Made by a program: the position numbers and the translations under genes
Notes under the pieces: model-generated
The model's database searches: none
The model's input: only the letters and a program-made list of their open reading frames with translations
What the model was told of the DNA's origin: nothing
DNA from: Akkermansiaceae bacterium
GTDB lineage: Bacteria > Verrucomicrobiota > Verrucomicrobiia > Verrucomicrobiales > Akkermansiaceae
Assembly (NCBI GenBank): GCA_029866215.1
Contig: JARWZU010000014.1
Span: 1 to 43,802 of the forward strand
Direction: 5' to 3'
Length of the DNA stretch: 43,802 nt
In this document: in pieces, positions 25,056 through 33,957 of the stretch
Numbering within the stretch: position 1 is the first letter of the stretch
How the letters are laid out: every line of letters begins with the position of its first letter

Positions 25056-26365
25056 ATTTGTCCATCTCAGCGCCAAAGATTCCAGCGTGGTTAAACAGGT
25101 ACCGGAATCTGCCAAAGTGCGTCGTCCAATTTGTGACTGCCCAGTTCCTCGTCAATCTCATCAATTCTTCACAGTTTCTCCTCCTCAATCTTTTTCTAAA
25201 AGAACGCGGGCTCAGCGACCCTTCCATCGCCGCACTAACATCCCAACGCTTTCTCGCCACGCTCGCCCTCTCCATTCCTGCTGGACTTTGGCTACGTGGC
25301 AAGCCCCTGCGAAAACCGTTAATCATCGGTTCCATTTTATTCCCCATCACGGCGCTCGCGGCGCTCGAATGCGTCCAATGCGGTGCCATTTCCATGGCAT
25401 CTTCTTGCTTTGTCGCCATGGGATTCGCGGGCCTCATCCTCAATGTCGCTGGCCTTCCGATGATGCTTCGGATCGCGCCACCCGAGCAGGCCAGCGAGGC
25501 ACTCAGCATGCTATTTGCGACATGGGCTGCAGCCAGCATCTGCGCTGGAGTCTTAGCAAGCATCCTGCAAAGCATCGGCCATTTGGATTTGGGGGGGACC
25601 CACTTGATTCTGAACGAGTACTCAACGCTTTTTATTCTTACCCTCTGTGGCCTTGGGGCACCCTTTCTGTATGCGAGGCTACCCGACCCCATTCCTAGCA
25701 AAAGAAACAATCATCACTGGCTACACATCCACCGCGAGGACGTGCCAGTGCTACTGCGCGCATTGATCCCCACTCTCTGCATCTCGACTGGCGCAGGACT
25801 AAGCATCCAATTCCTCAACCTGTTCTTCAGCAGCGTTTATCACCTCAAATCTGCAACCTACTCCGCATTCAGCTCAGTGAGCTACATCTTGGTTTTCATC
25901 ACTGGGTTAATCGTTCCAGAAGTGCAGCGTCGCTTCGGCTGGCGAGGCGCAATCATCGGGGTACAATCGGCAGCGGTCGTCCTTTTGGCGGTCATGGGCC
26001 TAACCGAAATTTGGGCAGGATCGTTCTGGGCGCTTCCCATCGCCTTGGCATGCTTGGTGGTACGCCAGCCATTGATGAACATGGCCGGCCCATCCACCAG
26101 CGAGCTTTCCATGTCGTTCGTGGGAGAGCGGAATCGTGAACTCATGAGTGCTTGCAGTGGTGCAATCTGGAGCGGCTCATGGTGGCTGGCAGCAAGGGTT
26201 TTCGAATTCCTTAGAGGGCACCATCTTCCCTATTGGCAGGTCTTCCTCACCACTTCGGCACTTTATCTGTTAGGAACGATTTCCTATACGGGCTTAATTC
26301 GTGAGGTTGAACGTCGAGGTTCCGAGAAAACAGACCCGAGCGAACCGATCACTTCTCAATTCTGA
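25052..26365 (+). CDS. major facilitator superfamily transporter
   Basis: A 437-residue protein with about twelve hydrophobic segments. The loop after helix 2 (ALSIPAGLWLRGKPLRKPLI) resembles the MFS motif A position. The substrate is unknown. The start overlaps the coiled-coil gene stop by ATGA at 25052-25055. Its 3' end overlaps the convergent acylphosphatase gene by 17 bases (26349-26365). Placed behind tonB-exbB-exbD, a role in nutrient or siderophore movement across the inner membrane is possible but unproven. Confidence 0.8.
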   Translation: MNLSISAPKIPAWLNRYRNLPKCVVQFVTAQFLVNLINSSQFLLLNLFLKERGLSDPSIAALTSQRFLATLALSIPAGLWLRGKPLRKPLIIGSILFPITALAALECVQCGAISMASSCFVAMGFAGLILNVAGLPMMLRIAPPEQASEALSMLFATWAAASICAGVLASILQSIGHLDLGGTHLILNEYSTLFILTLCGLGAPFLYARLPDPIPSKRNNHHWLHIHREDVPVLLRALIPTLCISTGAGLSIQFLNLFFSSVYHLKSATYSAFSSVSYILVFITGLIVPEVQRRFGWRGAIIGVQSAAVVLLAVMGLTEIWAGSFWALPIALACLVVRQPLMNMAGPSTSELSMSFVGERNRELMSACSGAIWSGSWWLAARVFEFLRGHHLPYWQVFLTTSALYLLGTISYTGLIREVERRGSEKTDPSEPITSQF

Positions 26366-26624
26366 AACCACTGCAATTCTCTAGCAGCGGAATGGTTTCC
26401 GCTCTTAAGTTCCGGATTCCATGGGCGACGACTGACTCCTCAGCAATCTCTTCGATGAAGGACTCGACTTCTTCACGCTCTCCCATCACCTGAAGCTCGA
26501 CGCTGCCATCTGGCAAGTTTTTGACCCATCCACAAACTTCAAAGCCGCGGGCGAGATCCTTGACCGTGTATCGGAAACCCACTCCTTGGACCCTCCCTTC
26601 AAAAATGATACACTTTGCAATCAT
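26349..26624 (-). CDS. acyP: acylphosphatase
   Basis: A 91-residue protein that hydrolyses acyl phosphates. The family motif EGRVQGVGFRYTV holds catalytic Arg18, and GWVKNLPDGSVE holds catalytic Asn36. The length is typical and the whole ferredoxin-like fold is covered. The 3' end overlaps the convergent MFS gene by 17 bases. Confidence 0.95.
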   Translation of the reverse strand: MIAKCIIFEGRVQGVGFRYTVKDLARGFEVCGWVKNLPDGSVELQVMGEREEVESFIEEIAEESVVAHGIRNLRAETIPLLENCSGFRIEK

Positions 26625-26702
26625 GGAAATCGAATAAAGCGGAACTCAAACAAGCCCATCCACGATTATATCAGAAACCAAAAAAGTTAAGGATTTCCGA
26701 TT

Positions 26703-27230
26703 TCAAAATGGGTTTGTTTCCAACGCAGATGACTTAATCCCAAAGACCTGCTCAAAGGTCTTCCCGGGGAGTAGATTGTACACAATCGGAGCACTGCGCT
26801 TACCCTCAGCATCGTATAAATACACCACCTTTTGCACCGGCAACTCCTTCCCATTCGCAGGATTGAGCCGCCGAACCCGCGAGTCATACATGAGTTCTTC
26901 GACCAATTGTCCAGTCACCTTGTGATAGCCATAACTGACCTTAAACAACTCCTGATTTTGCCCATCGCGAATCTTGCATCCAAGGGGATTCGCATTGGCA
27001 TCCATCTTGTAGGTTGTCACCATTAGGAGCGTGCCATTCTTCGAAAAGGTTTTTTTGGTGAGCGTGCGGCTATCTGGGCTACGAATGAAAACCGCACGCG
27101 AGCCGTCCTCCAACTTCATGCATCGAACGTTCGGCCCATCAACCTGCTCAACCTCACTCGCACGGCAGGGCGAAAAAACGCACAGGATCGCCAGAACGAT
27201 CACACTTTTCCATGTTGCCAGCAGCTTCAT
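26703..27230 (-). CDS. exported protein of unknown function
   Basis: A 175-residue protein. I chose the ATG at 27230 because it gives a clean Sec signal peptide (MKLLATWKSVIVLAILCVF, then a likely cut after CRA). The ATG at 27239 adds three residues. The mature part reads as a series of beta strands with charged turns (KTFSKNGTLLMVTTYKMDAN, VVYLYDAEGKRSAPIVYN), a style seen in periplasmic repeat-like domains. No named family is recognised. Upstream of acyP on the same strand (78 bases). Confidence 0.65.
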   Translation of the reverse strand: MKLLATWKSVIVLAILCVFSPCRASEVEQVDGPNVRCMKLEDGSRAVFIRSPDSRTLTKKTFSKNGTLLMVTTYKMDANANPLGCKIRDGQNQELFKVSYGYHKVTGQLVEELMYDSRVRRLNPANGKELPVQKVVYLYDAEGKRSAPIVYNLLPGKTFEQVFGIKSSALETNPF

Positions 27231-27278
27231 TGCGCACAAACTAGGCCCCGCAACCTAACCCTGCAAGCCACCAATTTC

Positions 27279-28127
27279 ATGACCATCTGGAAGACCCGAC
27301 GGGATTCGATAGACCTCACTCACCACGCTCAAGTGATGGGAATCTTGAATGCCACCCCAGATTCATTCTCCGACGGGGGTCAGCACTTTAGCGTGCCAGC
27401 CGCACTAATGCATGCTCGCCAGATGATTTCAGATGGGGCCACCATCATCGACATCGGCGGAGAATCGACCCGCCCAGGCGCCCAGCCAGTTTCCACAGCC
27501 GACGAAATCGCTCGCTCGATTCCAGTGATCACCGCCCTCCGCGCTGAATGGAACGGACTGATTTCAATCGACACCACAAAAGCGGCCGTAGCGGAGGCTG
27601 CAATCGAAGCTGGCGCTGACATCGTCAACGACATCAGCGGACTGACTGCCGATCCAGCGATGGTTGAAATTTGCGCAACCCGCTCCTGTGGTGTGGTGGT
27701 GATGCACCGCCAGGGGGGGCCACAAACTATGCAGCTGGCCCCAGCCTACTCCGACGTCGTTACGGAAGTCCGCGATTTCTTTGCAGAACGATTCACCACG
27801 CTCACCCGCAGTGGCATTGATCCCATGGCGCTCGTTTTTGATCCAGGGATTGGGTTTGGGAAAACCTTGGAGCATCACCTCCAGCTACTCCGTGCACTGG
27901 CTCAGCTCACCGTCGCAGAGCGCCCCCTCTTGCTCGGAGTGTCACGAAAATCCGTGATCGGAAAAATTCTAGATATTCACGACCTTAGCTGCCGTGAATG
28001 GCCGACTGTAGCCCTTACCGCTTACGCAAGGGAGCATGGCGTCATGCTTCACAGGGTTCACTCGGTGAAACCCAACCTCGAAGCACTTCGCATGAGCGAG
28101 GCCATCCTCGGCGTATCAAGTTCGTGA
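27279..28127 (+). CDS. folP: dihydropteroate synthase
   Basis: A 282-residue TIM-barrel enzyme that joins p-aminobenzoate to dihydropterin pyrophosphate. Motifs in order are GILNATPDSFSDGG, IIDIGGESTRPGAQPV, ADIVNDISG, VFDPGIGFGKTLEHH and LLGVSRKSVIG, with HRVHSVKPN at the end. All the usual substrate-binding residues are present. It is divergent from the unknown exported protein, and pabB and folC lie within 15 kb. Confidence 0.96.
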   Translation: MTIWKTRRDSIDLTHHAQVMGILNATPDSFSDGGQHFSVPAALMHARQMISDGATIIDIGGESTRPGAQPVSTADEIARSIPVITALRAEWNGLISIDTTKAAVAEAAIEAGADIVNDISGLTADPAMVEICATRSCGVVVMHRQGGPQTMQLAPAYSDVVTEVRDFFAERFTTLTRSGIDPMALVFDPGIGFGKTLEHHLQLLRALAQLTVAERPLLLGVSRKSVIGKILDIHDLSCREWPTVALTAYAREHGVMLHRVHSVKPNLEALRMSEAILGVSSS

Positions 28128-28223
28128 CTTGCTAATGGGAAGACTACCAAACATTGTTCTTAGCACCCAAGACTCCGACTCTCAGTGAGTGAATCACAAG
28201 CCTGAAGATCAGGCAGATTGGAA

Positions 28224-28793
28224 TTATCGGCCGAACATGTCTTTCTCAGGCACGTTGATGGCATCATTGGGTTGGACCGCAGTATCCATAAATTTGCCGC
28301 TGGATAAGTCGTAAACAACCTGTTTCCCATCACGAAATAGCGTCACTCGACGCATGCTTCCAAACTCTGTGGGGCCACCGGCGCCCTGAACCGCCTGCCA
28401 AAGTGTCAAACCCTTCGTGAAAGGCCTAGGGCCGGGCGCGCGAACCTGACCGCCGATCACAACCTTCTGCTCGTTGATCGTATTGCCGCTATTAGAAATA
28501 ACCTGGATGGTGGCGTTCGTGTAAATTCCAGCTTCTTTGTACCGCGCCTGCAATGAAAGCGCGAGGCCTTCGTTCCGCAAACCCGCAGCCTTCACCCGGC
28601 CAATGAAAGACATGTTGATAAATCCGTCTTCAGAAACTGGATAAGCACCATCGATCCGCGATTTCTCCTCTACGGGCACCCCCGAGATGGTGATCTGCAC
28701 CGCCTGCCCAGACTCGATCTGAGCCACCAGCGGAGAAACAAATCCAACCAAAGTGATAAGGAAAAAAAGAATTTTTTTGAGGTCCATGAACAT
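28224..28793 (-). CDS. polysaccharide export protein (Wza-like, SLBB domain)
   Basis: A 189-residue exported protein. A signal peptide covers about residues 1-24 (FFLITLVGFVSPLVA). Residues about 25-105 match the Poly_export domain (YPVSEDGFINMSFIGRVKAAG), and 110-185 form one SLBB-type soluble-ligand-binding beta-grasp domain (VVIGGQVRAPG to NDAINVPEKD). It is much shorter than full-length Wza (about 380 residues) and no lipobox is seen, so how it reaches or spans the outer membrane is unclear. Last gene of the export locus, 17 bases after the autokinase gene. Confidence 0.88.
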   Translation of the reverse strand: MFMDLKKILFFLITLVGFVSPLVAQIESGQAVQITISGVPVEEKSRIDGAYPVSEDGFINMSFIGRVKAAGLRNEGLALSLQARYKEAGIYTNATIQVISNSGNTINEQKVVIGGQVRAPGPRPFTKGLTLWQAVQGAGGPTEFGSMRRVTLFRDGKQVVYDLSSGKFMDTAVQPNDAINVPEKDMFGR

Positions 28794-28810
28794 GATTTGT
28801 TAGAAAGAAT

Positions 28811-30979
28811 TCAATACAGCTCCGAGGAATTGCCGTCGCGCGCAGCCACAGCTTGAGCCTTAGAAGCAACCGGCCCGACACTGATGTTTGGACCAATCTG
28901 GGATTCGGCAGGGGCATAATAAGTGTAGTAGCTGGTGTAGTACTGATACTGACTATCACTCCGCACATCGACGTTATTGAGCACTACCCCAAGGACAGTC
29001 CCCCCCACATTCTCGACAGAGGTCTTGACGCGCATCAGCATATTTCTTGGCAGTTTGCGGTGCTGAACGACAATCATGGTTAAATCAACTTCACTCGCCA
29101 AAACTGATGCATCACTGACGCCCAGAATCGGAGGACTATCCACCAACACCAGATCGAAGCGTTGCTTGACGTCTTGGATGAGCTCGGACATCCGGCGTGA
29201 ATTCAAAATCCCTGCAGCATCCGCTGGCAAAATACCAGAAGGCATAAAAAACAGGTTGTCCACTGGAGTCTGAAGAATCACATCTTCTAACATCAGATCC
29301 GTGGTGAGGTAGTTTGTCAGACCTACCGCGTTGTTGATATCAAAGAACGTATGCAACCGCGGTCTGCGTAAGTCCGCATCGATCATCAGGGTGGTGTAAC
29401 CACCCTGAGCGCAAATGTAGGCCAAGTTGACAAGCGTTGTCGATTTACCCTCACCCGCCCCACCTGAGACCACCGTGATCGAGTTATCTTCAGGGTTCTT
29501 CCGATTGAACTCAATGTTCGTTCTTAGAATCCGATATGCCTCGGAATCGGGACTAATTCCATTCTGCTTGTGAAGAATCGAAATGTCTTTAGGAATCACT
29601 GCAAGCACTGGAACTTGCAAGTAGCGCTCAACATCCTCGAGGGTTTTTACCGATGTGTCGAGGTACTCAAGGAAGAACGCAATGCCTATTCCAAAGACTA
29701 ACCCCACCACGGCACCAAGCGCGAGGTTGAGCGTGACGTTAGGGCTCACGGGGGCCTGAGAAATCAATGGTTCTTCGTGGATTACGATTCCCTCGTCAGG
29801 CATCTTGCGATTGATACTCTCGGAAATCTGCTTAAGCTTTAGATTCTGGAGTAACTGCTGATCAGTCTCAAAGTCACGCTTAGCATCCACATAGTCTTGA
29901 GCATCCAGGCCCCGCTTGATCGCCTCCTCGTGGGAATCATCCTTCATGATCTCGGCGTTTTTAAGCCGATCTGTTACCATGTCTCTCTGAGCCGCCAAGG
30001 TTTGCCTCAAGTTAACAACTCCATCGTCCAGCTGGCGCTTCATCGCCTTGATCTGATCTGCTGCGGCCAATACCGTCGGATGGTTGCCACCCAGCCCACT
30101 GATTTTAAGGGAATCCAGGTGACGAGTCACCTCAAGGTACTGAGGGTACATATTCTTGATAATGTTATCAGGAAGATCGAGGCCCGCCGCATAAACCATG
30201 AGTTGATCACTGTCATACTTCAGCAGGCTGTTGATCTGGCTCTCCAACTGCATCTTCTCTTGCTCAAGCCTGTTGAATGCCTCCAACGCAGACCGTGCGC
30301 CCTGATCCTCATCGACTCCAGACTGCCCATAAAATGAATCAGTTCCTTTATAGATAATTCCTTTAGTCCTCACAATGTTTGCAAGCACCTTGCGCCGCTC
30401 CTCCACCTTATCTTCTTGATCTCTAACGGCTTTGTTCAATTCTGCCAAGCCTTTGTCAGCCTCGCGGGTCTCAATTTCGATCCGATACGCTTTGTATGAG
30501 TTTGCGACCTCGGATGTGATATCCTTCGCATCTTCCTTATTCTCATGGCGCACACTGATGGTAATCAAATCAGTACCTCGGATGTTTTGGGTATTCACGA
30601 TTCCCTTCAGGACACGAATCACGGATTCGCGATCCATCGACCACTTATTGAGAAGCTCGAGGCTGTCAATCACCTTGTTGAGCGAGTTTGTACTCTTGAT
30701 CTTTTCAAACTCAGTTCCGAAAAACTGAGGTGTGATTTGACTCATTCGAGAGGACTGACCCAAGTCACCCGCCAGGGGTGACATTCCCGGCGACCTCGGC
30801 TTGACCTCGATTTCTGCGGTGCTTTCGTATTTCTTTGGCATTACATAAGTAATGACCGCAGCCGTCATGAAAACCAAAAGAAGGGTCAGAAGAATGATAC
30901 CGTAGCGGTTTTTAATAACCTGCCAGTAGTCAACCGCGTGAAGTGCGGCTTCATTTTGTTGGGGTGCTGAAAGACTCAT
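28811..30979 (-). CDS. polysaccharide co-polymerase with tyrosine autokinase domain (Wzc-like)
   Basis: A 722-residue inner-membrane protein. An N-terminal Wzz domain begins with helix 1 (about residues 28-48); a large coiled periplasmic region follows, with helix 2 near 412-432. The C-terminal BY-kinase domain has Walker A SGGAGEGKST (about 502-511), Walker A' TLMIDADLRRPRL and Walker B LVLVDSPPILG. A tyrosine cluster (QYQYYTSYYTYY) near residues 676-687 is the expected autophosphorylation site. The wzz and kinase parts are fused, as in proteobacterial Wzc. It should control chain length or assembly of an exopolysaccharide. The gene is less G+C-rich than its housekeeping neighbours. Confidence 0.95.
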   Translation of the reverse strand: MSLSAPQQNEAALHAVDYWQVIKNRYGIILLTLLLVFMTAAVITYVMPKKYESTAEIEVKPRSPGMSPLAGDLGQSSRMSQITPQFFGTEFEKIKSTNSLNKVIDSLELLNKWSMDRESVIRVLKGIVNTQNIRGTDLITISVRHENKEDAKDITSEVANSYKAYRIEIETREADKGLAELNKAVRDQEDKVEERRKVLANIVRTKGIIYKGTDSFYGQSGVDEDQGARSALEAFNRLEQEKMQLESQINSLLKYDSDQLMVYAAGLDLPDNIIKNMYPQYLEVTRHLDSLKISGLGGNHPTVLAAADQIKAMKRQLDDGVVNLRQTLAAQRDMVTDRLKNAEIMKDDSHEEAIKRGLDAQDYVDAKRDFETDQQLLQNLKLKQISESINRKMPDEGIVIHEEPLISQAPVSPNVTLNLALGAVVGLVFGIGIAFFLEYLDTSVKTLEDVERYLQVPVLAVIPKDISILHKQNGISPDSEAYRILRTNIEFNRKNPEDNSITVVSGGAGEGKSTTLVNLAYICAQGGYTTLMIDADLRRPRLHTFFDINNAVGLTNYLTTDLMLEDVILQTPVDNLFFMPSGILPADAAGILNSRRMSELIQDVKQRFDLVLVDSPPILGVSDASVLASEVDLTMIVVQHRKLPRNMLMRVKTSVENVGGTVLGVVLNNVDVRSDSQYQYYTSYYTYYAPAESQIGPNISVGPVASKAQAVAARDGNSSELY

Positions 30980-31019
30980 TGGAGTTAAGATTTCACAAAT
31001 TCAAACAAGATCCAGTGAA

Positions 31020-31054
31020 AATAAAAACTCCCGCAATGAAAAACATTGTGGGAG
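31020..31054 (-). terminator. intrinsic terminator between the beta-barrel and autokinase genes
   Basis: An 11-bp stem with one G-T pair (31028-31038 with 31044-31054) and a 5-base loop. On the minus strand it is followed by TTTTTATTTT. It lies 50 bases past the beta-barrel stop. It implies that the autokinase gene has either its own promoter or read-through from upstream. Confidence 0.8.
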
Positions 31055-31105
31055 CTTAAATTGACCCTGTAATATTTTCAAAAAACCGATTGAAAGAGAA
31101 GCAAC

Positions 31106-32368
31106 TCAGAAATTTACATTCAGTCCAAGACTGACACGGCTTCGGTTGTAGGTTTGCGTACGCCCAAGCGCATCGGTCAGATCCGAAACATTGTTGACGT
31201 AAGTGTATGAAAGTGAACCAGTCATGAAATCACTAAACTTCATTTTGAGCGTCACATAGGAGGAGACAAGTGTTTCGCTGAGGTCATCACTCGCAATTCC
31301 AGTATTCCTATTCACGCCTCCCATGAAGGTACCCGGCATGTAATCAAGTCCGTTGATAACAGACATCTTTGGAGAAATCGTCCATTCGTTGGTGACGCCC
31401 CAGCGAAGCATCCGGCGCTCAGCGAAGACGATGTTATTTTGGTTTAAGCTATCGGACTCAGCACTGTACCGAAGGAAGCTTTTCACATTGAAATGCTTAT
31501 TCATCCTCGCATTCAGCGATGACTCCAAATAAGGATTCGTCGTCGAGGCATCTTGTGAAGCCGTTCCAGTGGTGGTTTCGTGAAACTGAGCACCCGCTTG
31601 GGCGATCCCGATCACGGTAGGCGTGAAACGATACTCACCACCGACGGTAAGGTAATGATCCGCGATGTCCGCTCCATCTCCTTGGCTTGAGCTTTCGCCA
31701 AACCGGTAACTTGAAGTTAGCACCGACTGTTCACCCATTTGGAAGCGGAACTGATTGGAAAGCTGATATGTGTTACGATCGTTGTCTTCCGATTCCGCCT
31801 CGGGGTACTGAGTAGCACTAAGCCTGAGCCCCGTCACCGTTCCCAGTCGCTTCGTCCAGCGGTACGAAGCAGAGTTGTCGGTCGACATCGAAACATATTC
31901 CCCTTTGCCTGCATGACTTGAAGCCACACCATAGGAATAATCTGGCTCTCTCTCCCGAGAAATCATGTTGTAACTTGAGAGCGTCAACTGATCATTCAGC
32001 TTGTGCGTCAGGCTTGCGCTGAGGTTCGACTGATTCGACAAATCATCGATAGGAGTGCCTTCGACCGATGGGGCGTCTGGGAAATAAATGACCCCGAGCA
32101 TGCCGGAAACGTTCCAAGTGGTTTGACCCGAACTCTGAACGACGCTAAGCCCAACGTAAGGATTGTAGGAGAGCGCGCTTTCTTTGAGGCCATCTTCCGA
32201 GTTTCCGGATGACACGTTGTCGTCGTAGATCGCATTGAGTCCAGCATTCCATTTGAATGGAAGCGGAGTATCTTCGAGAGCCTTGTTGGACGCTTGGTAC
32301 AAGCCCTGCCCTGAAACTGACCCAACGAAAAGTGAGCTAGTGAAAAGAAGAAGTAAGTGATTTTTCAT
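31106..32368 (-). CDS. outer-membrane beta-barrel protein of the export locus
   Basis: A 420-residue protein with a signal peptide (MKNHLLLLFTSSLFVGSVSG). The mature part is a long series of short amphipathic strands with Asn/Ser/Thr-rich turns, and the last residue is Phe after alternating hydrophobics (SLGLNVNF), the usual outer-membrane barrel insertion signal. It resembles the large barrel proteins found in exosortase/PEP-CTERM-linked exopolysaccharide loci, but I cannot name a family. It may be the outer-membrane exit pore, which would fit the short Wza-like protein. Confidence 0.8.
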   Translation of the reverse strand: MKNHLLLLFTSSLFVGSVSGQGLYQASNKALEDTPLPFKWNAGLNAIYDDNVSSGNSEDGLKESALSYNPYVGLSVVQSSGQTTWNVSGMLGVIYFPDAPSVEGTPIDDLSNQSNLSASLTHKLNDQLTLSSYNMISREREPDYSYGVASSHAGKGEYVSMSTDNSASYRWTKRLGTVTGLRLSATQYPEAESEDNDRNTYQLSNQFRFQMGEQSVLTSSYRFGESSSQGDGADIADHYLTVGGEYRFTPTVIGIAQAGAQFHETTTGTASQDASTTNPYLESSLNARMNKHFNVKSFLRYSAESDSLNQNNIVFAERRMLRWGVTNEWTISPKMSVINGLDYMPGTFMGGVNRNTGIASDDLSETLVSSYVTLKMKFSDFMTGSLSYTYVNNVSDLTDALGRTQTYNRSRVSLGLNVNF

Positions 32369-32405
32369 ATTTCAATGATTGAATAAAAGTTCAAACTGAA
32401 GCGGA

Positions 32406-33830
32406 TTATCCGTTGACCGCAGTGGTAGGCGGAGGATCGACAACGCCGTCGTTGTCGCCATTATTGCCCACCTGAGTGCCCTCAGCTGAGGCTGCAGCGA
32501 TCAGCGCTGCTGCATCAGCGGCCGCCTGGTCGGCTGCCGCTCGTGCTGCCGCCGCCGCCTCTGCTGCGGTTGCACCTGCCGCGATGGCATCGGCCTCTGC
32601 TTGTGCAGCGGCTTCACTTGCAACAGTGTTCGATGCAGAACTCGAGACTCCTGAGGCGATCGCTGCCGCATTTGGCTCATCCGCAGTTGCAGCGGTAACC
32701 CCTGCAACGATGTAATAAACTTGGGTGTTGTCGGCGCCAGCACTGGAAATTGCAGCTGATGTAATCTCCGATGCTTGGGAAGGTGCCGCGTCAGCTGCTG
32801 CAGATGCTACCGCAGCTGCCTGTGTTGGGGCAGATTCAACCACCGCCGCCGTAATCACTGACGCTTGAGCGTCCGACGAATTATCGATAGCCGCTGTGGT
32901 GATCGCTGCAGCCTGTGCGGGGGCAGCTTCCGTCGCGGCAGATGCGATACTTGCAGCCTGTTCGGGGGCAGCACCCGTGGCTGCTGCCGTGATCGCCGCA
33001 GCTTGCCCGTCAGAGGAGTTACTGATCGCTGCTGAAGTGTACTTAACGGCACTCTCTGGATCCGCTTTTACTGCCTGCGTCACCAATTCGGCCAACGCCT
33101 CTGGAGTAATAGTGTTGTCAATGAGTTGAACCTGCGGGGTCACAACCGCGGCACCATTGCCCCCTAGGGCATCACCCGCTTCAGCCGTAGCGTTTGGAGA
33201 AGCGACCATGGTGGCCGCCTGCGAAACAACGGCCGTTTGAATCGCGGTCATCGCAGCCGGAGCAGCTTCGACGGCCGCTGCTTGAATCACGGTGGCTTGT
33301 GAAGGCGCCGCCGCCACCGCGGCCACTGCCACCGCCACCGCAACGTCAGAACTTTTCCCTTCGCCGATGGCCGCTGTGACGATCGCCGCTGCATCTGCGG
33401 GTTGCGCAGAGACCGCGGCGGTCACCACGGCAACCACCTGAGCGGAGCTACTTCCGTCCCCGACTGCAGCTTTGACAATGCTCGTCGTCATCGAGGGCTG
33501 TGAGGCCACCGCTGCGGTGACCACCGCAGCGGAAACTGTAGGAGAGTTCCCACCACCACTCACGGCAGCCGTGACGATGGCTGACACCGATTCAACTCCG
33601 CCGCCAGATGCTGCGATCGCTGCGGTGACAATTTCTGCAGCGGCACCCGGATTCGCCCTGACTGCTGCAGCGAGGAGCGCCATCGCAGCCGCTTTTTCCG
33701 CTGGGGTCTTCGCAGCCTTAACCGCCGTGCTGACCGAGCTCGCCGTGGGGGTGGATGTTGCCGTTTGACCGCTGGCAGTGGCCAAGCCAAGAGCCGCAGT
33801 TACAAGGATGAGTGAAACGTTTTTTTTCAT
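32406..33830 (-). CDS. secreted alanine-rich helical-repeat protein
   Basis: A 474-residue protein from the ATG at 33830; the frame reaches 33851 but this start gives a clean signal peptide (MKKNVSLILVTAALGLATASG). Nearly half the residues are Ala. About twenty units of 14-18 residues follow the pattern P-x-x-A-x-x-I-V-T-A-A-V/I-x-x-x. A break of about 50 residues near position 215-265 separates two blocks of repeats. The end is a long Ala/Glu helix-like stretch, then an acidic Pro-rich tail. No known family is recognised. It is the first gene of the export locus, 37 bases before the barrel gene, so a structural or matrix role is a reasonable guess. Confidence 0.8.
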   Translation of the reverse strand: MKKNVSLILVTAALGLATASGQTATSTPTASSVSTAVKAAKTPAEKAAAMALLAAAVRANPGAAAEIVTAAIAASGGGVESVSAIVTAAVSGGGNSPTVSAAVVTAAVASQPSMTTSIVKAAVGDGSSSAQVVAVVTAAVSAQPADAAAIVTAAIGEGKSSDVAVAVAVAAVAAAPSQATVIQAAAVEAAPAAMTAIQTAVVSQAATMVASPNATAEAGDALGGNGAAVVTPQVQLIDNTITPEALAELVTQAVKADPESAVKYTSAAISNSSDGQAAAITAAATGAAPEQAASIASAATEAAPAQAAAITTAAIDNSSDAQASVITAAVVESAPTQAAAVASAAADAAPSQASEITSAAISSAGADNTQVYYIVAGVTAATADEPNAAAIASGVSSSASNTVASEAAAQAEADAIAAGATAAEAAAAARAAADQAAADAAALIAAASAEGTQVGNNGDNDGVVDPPPTTAVNG

Positions 33831-33883
33831 TTGATTTGGTGTTTGTACCATCTGATTTTAGGGGGGGTTACTGAAATTGTGAT

Positions 33884-33957
33884 TGGAGCGGGCAGCGGGA
33901 ATCGAACCCGCATGTCTAACTTGGAAGGATAGCGCTTTACCACTAAGCTATGCCCGC
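33884..33957 (-). tRNA. tRNA-Gly (anticodon TCC)
   Basis: On the minus strand the sequence folds as a full cloverleaf: 7-bp acceptor stem (33951-33957 with 33888-33894), D-arm with AGTGGTAA, anticodon loop CTTCCAA with TCC at positions 34-36, and a T-arm with GGTTCGATTCC. The 3' CCA is encoded at 33884-33886. The acceptor and T-arm match E. coli tRNA-Gly(UCC). The anticodon stem has one T-T mismatch. It would read GGA and GGG. Confidence 0.95.

Noticed and set aside
28200-28214. Terminator for the Wza-like gene
   Set aside because: The 6-bp stem (28200-28205 with 28209-28214) has only a weak T-rich run after it on the minus strand.
32476-32715. Ala-rich plus-strand frames inside the repeat-protein gene
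   Set aside because: GC-rich codons for Ala read as Ala or Ser on the other strand too; the minus-strand frame has the signal peptide and full length.
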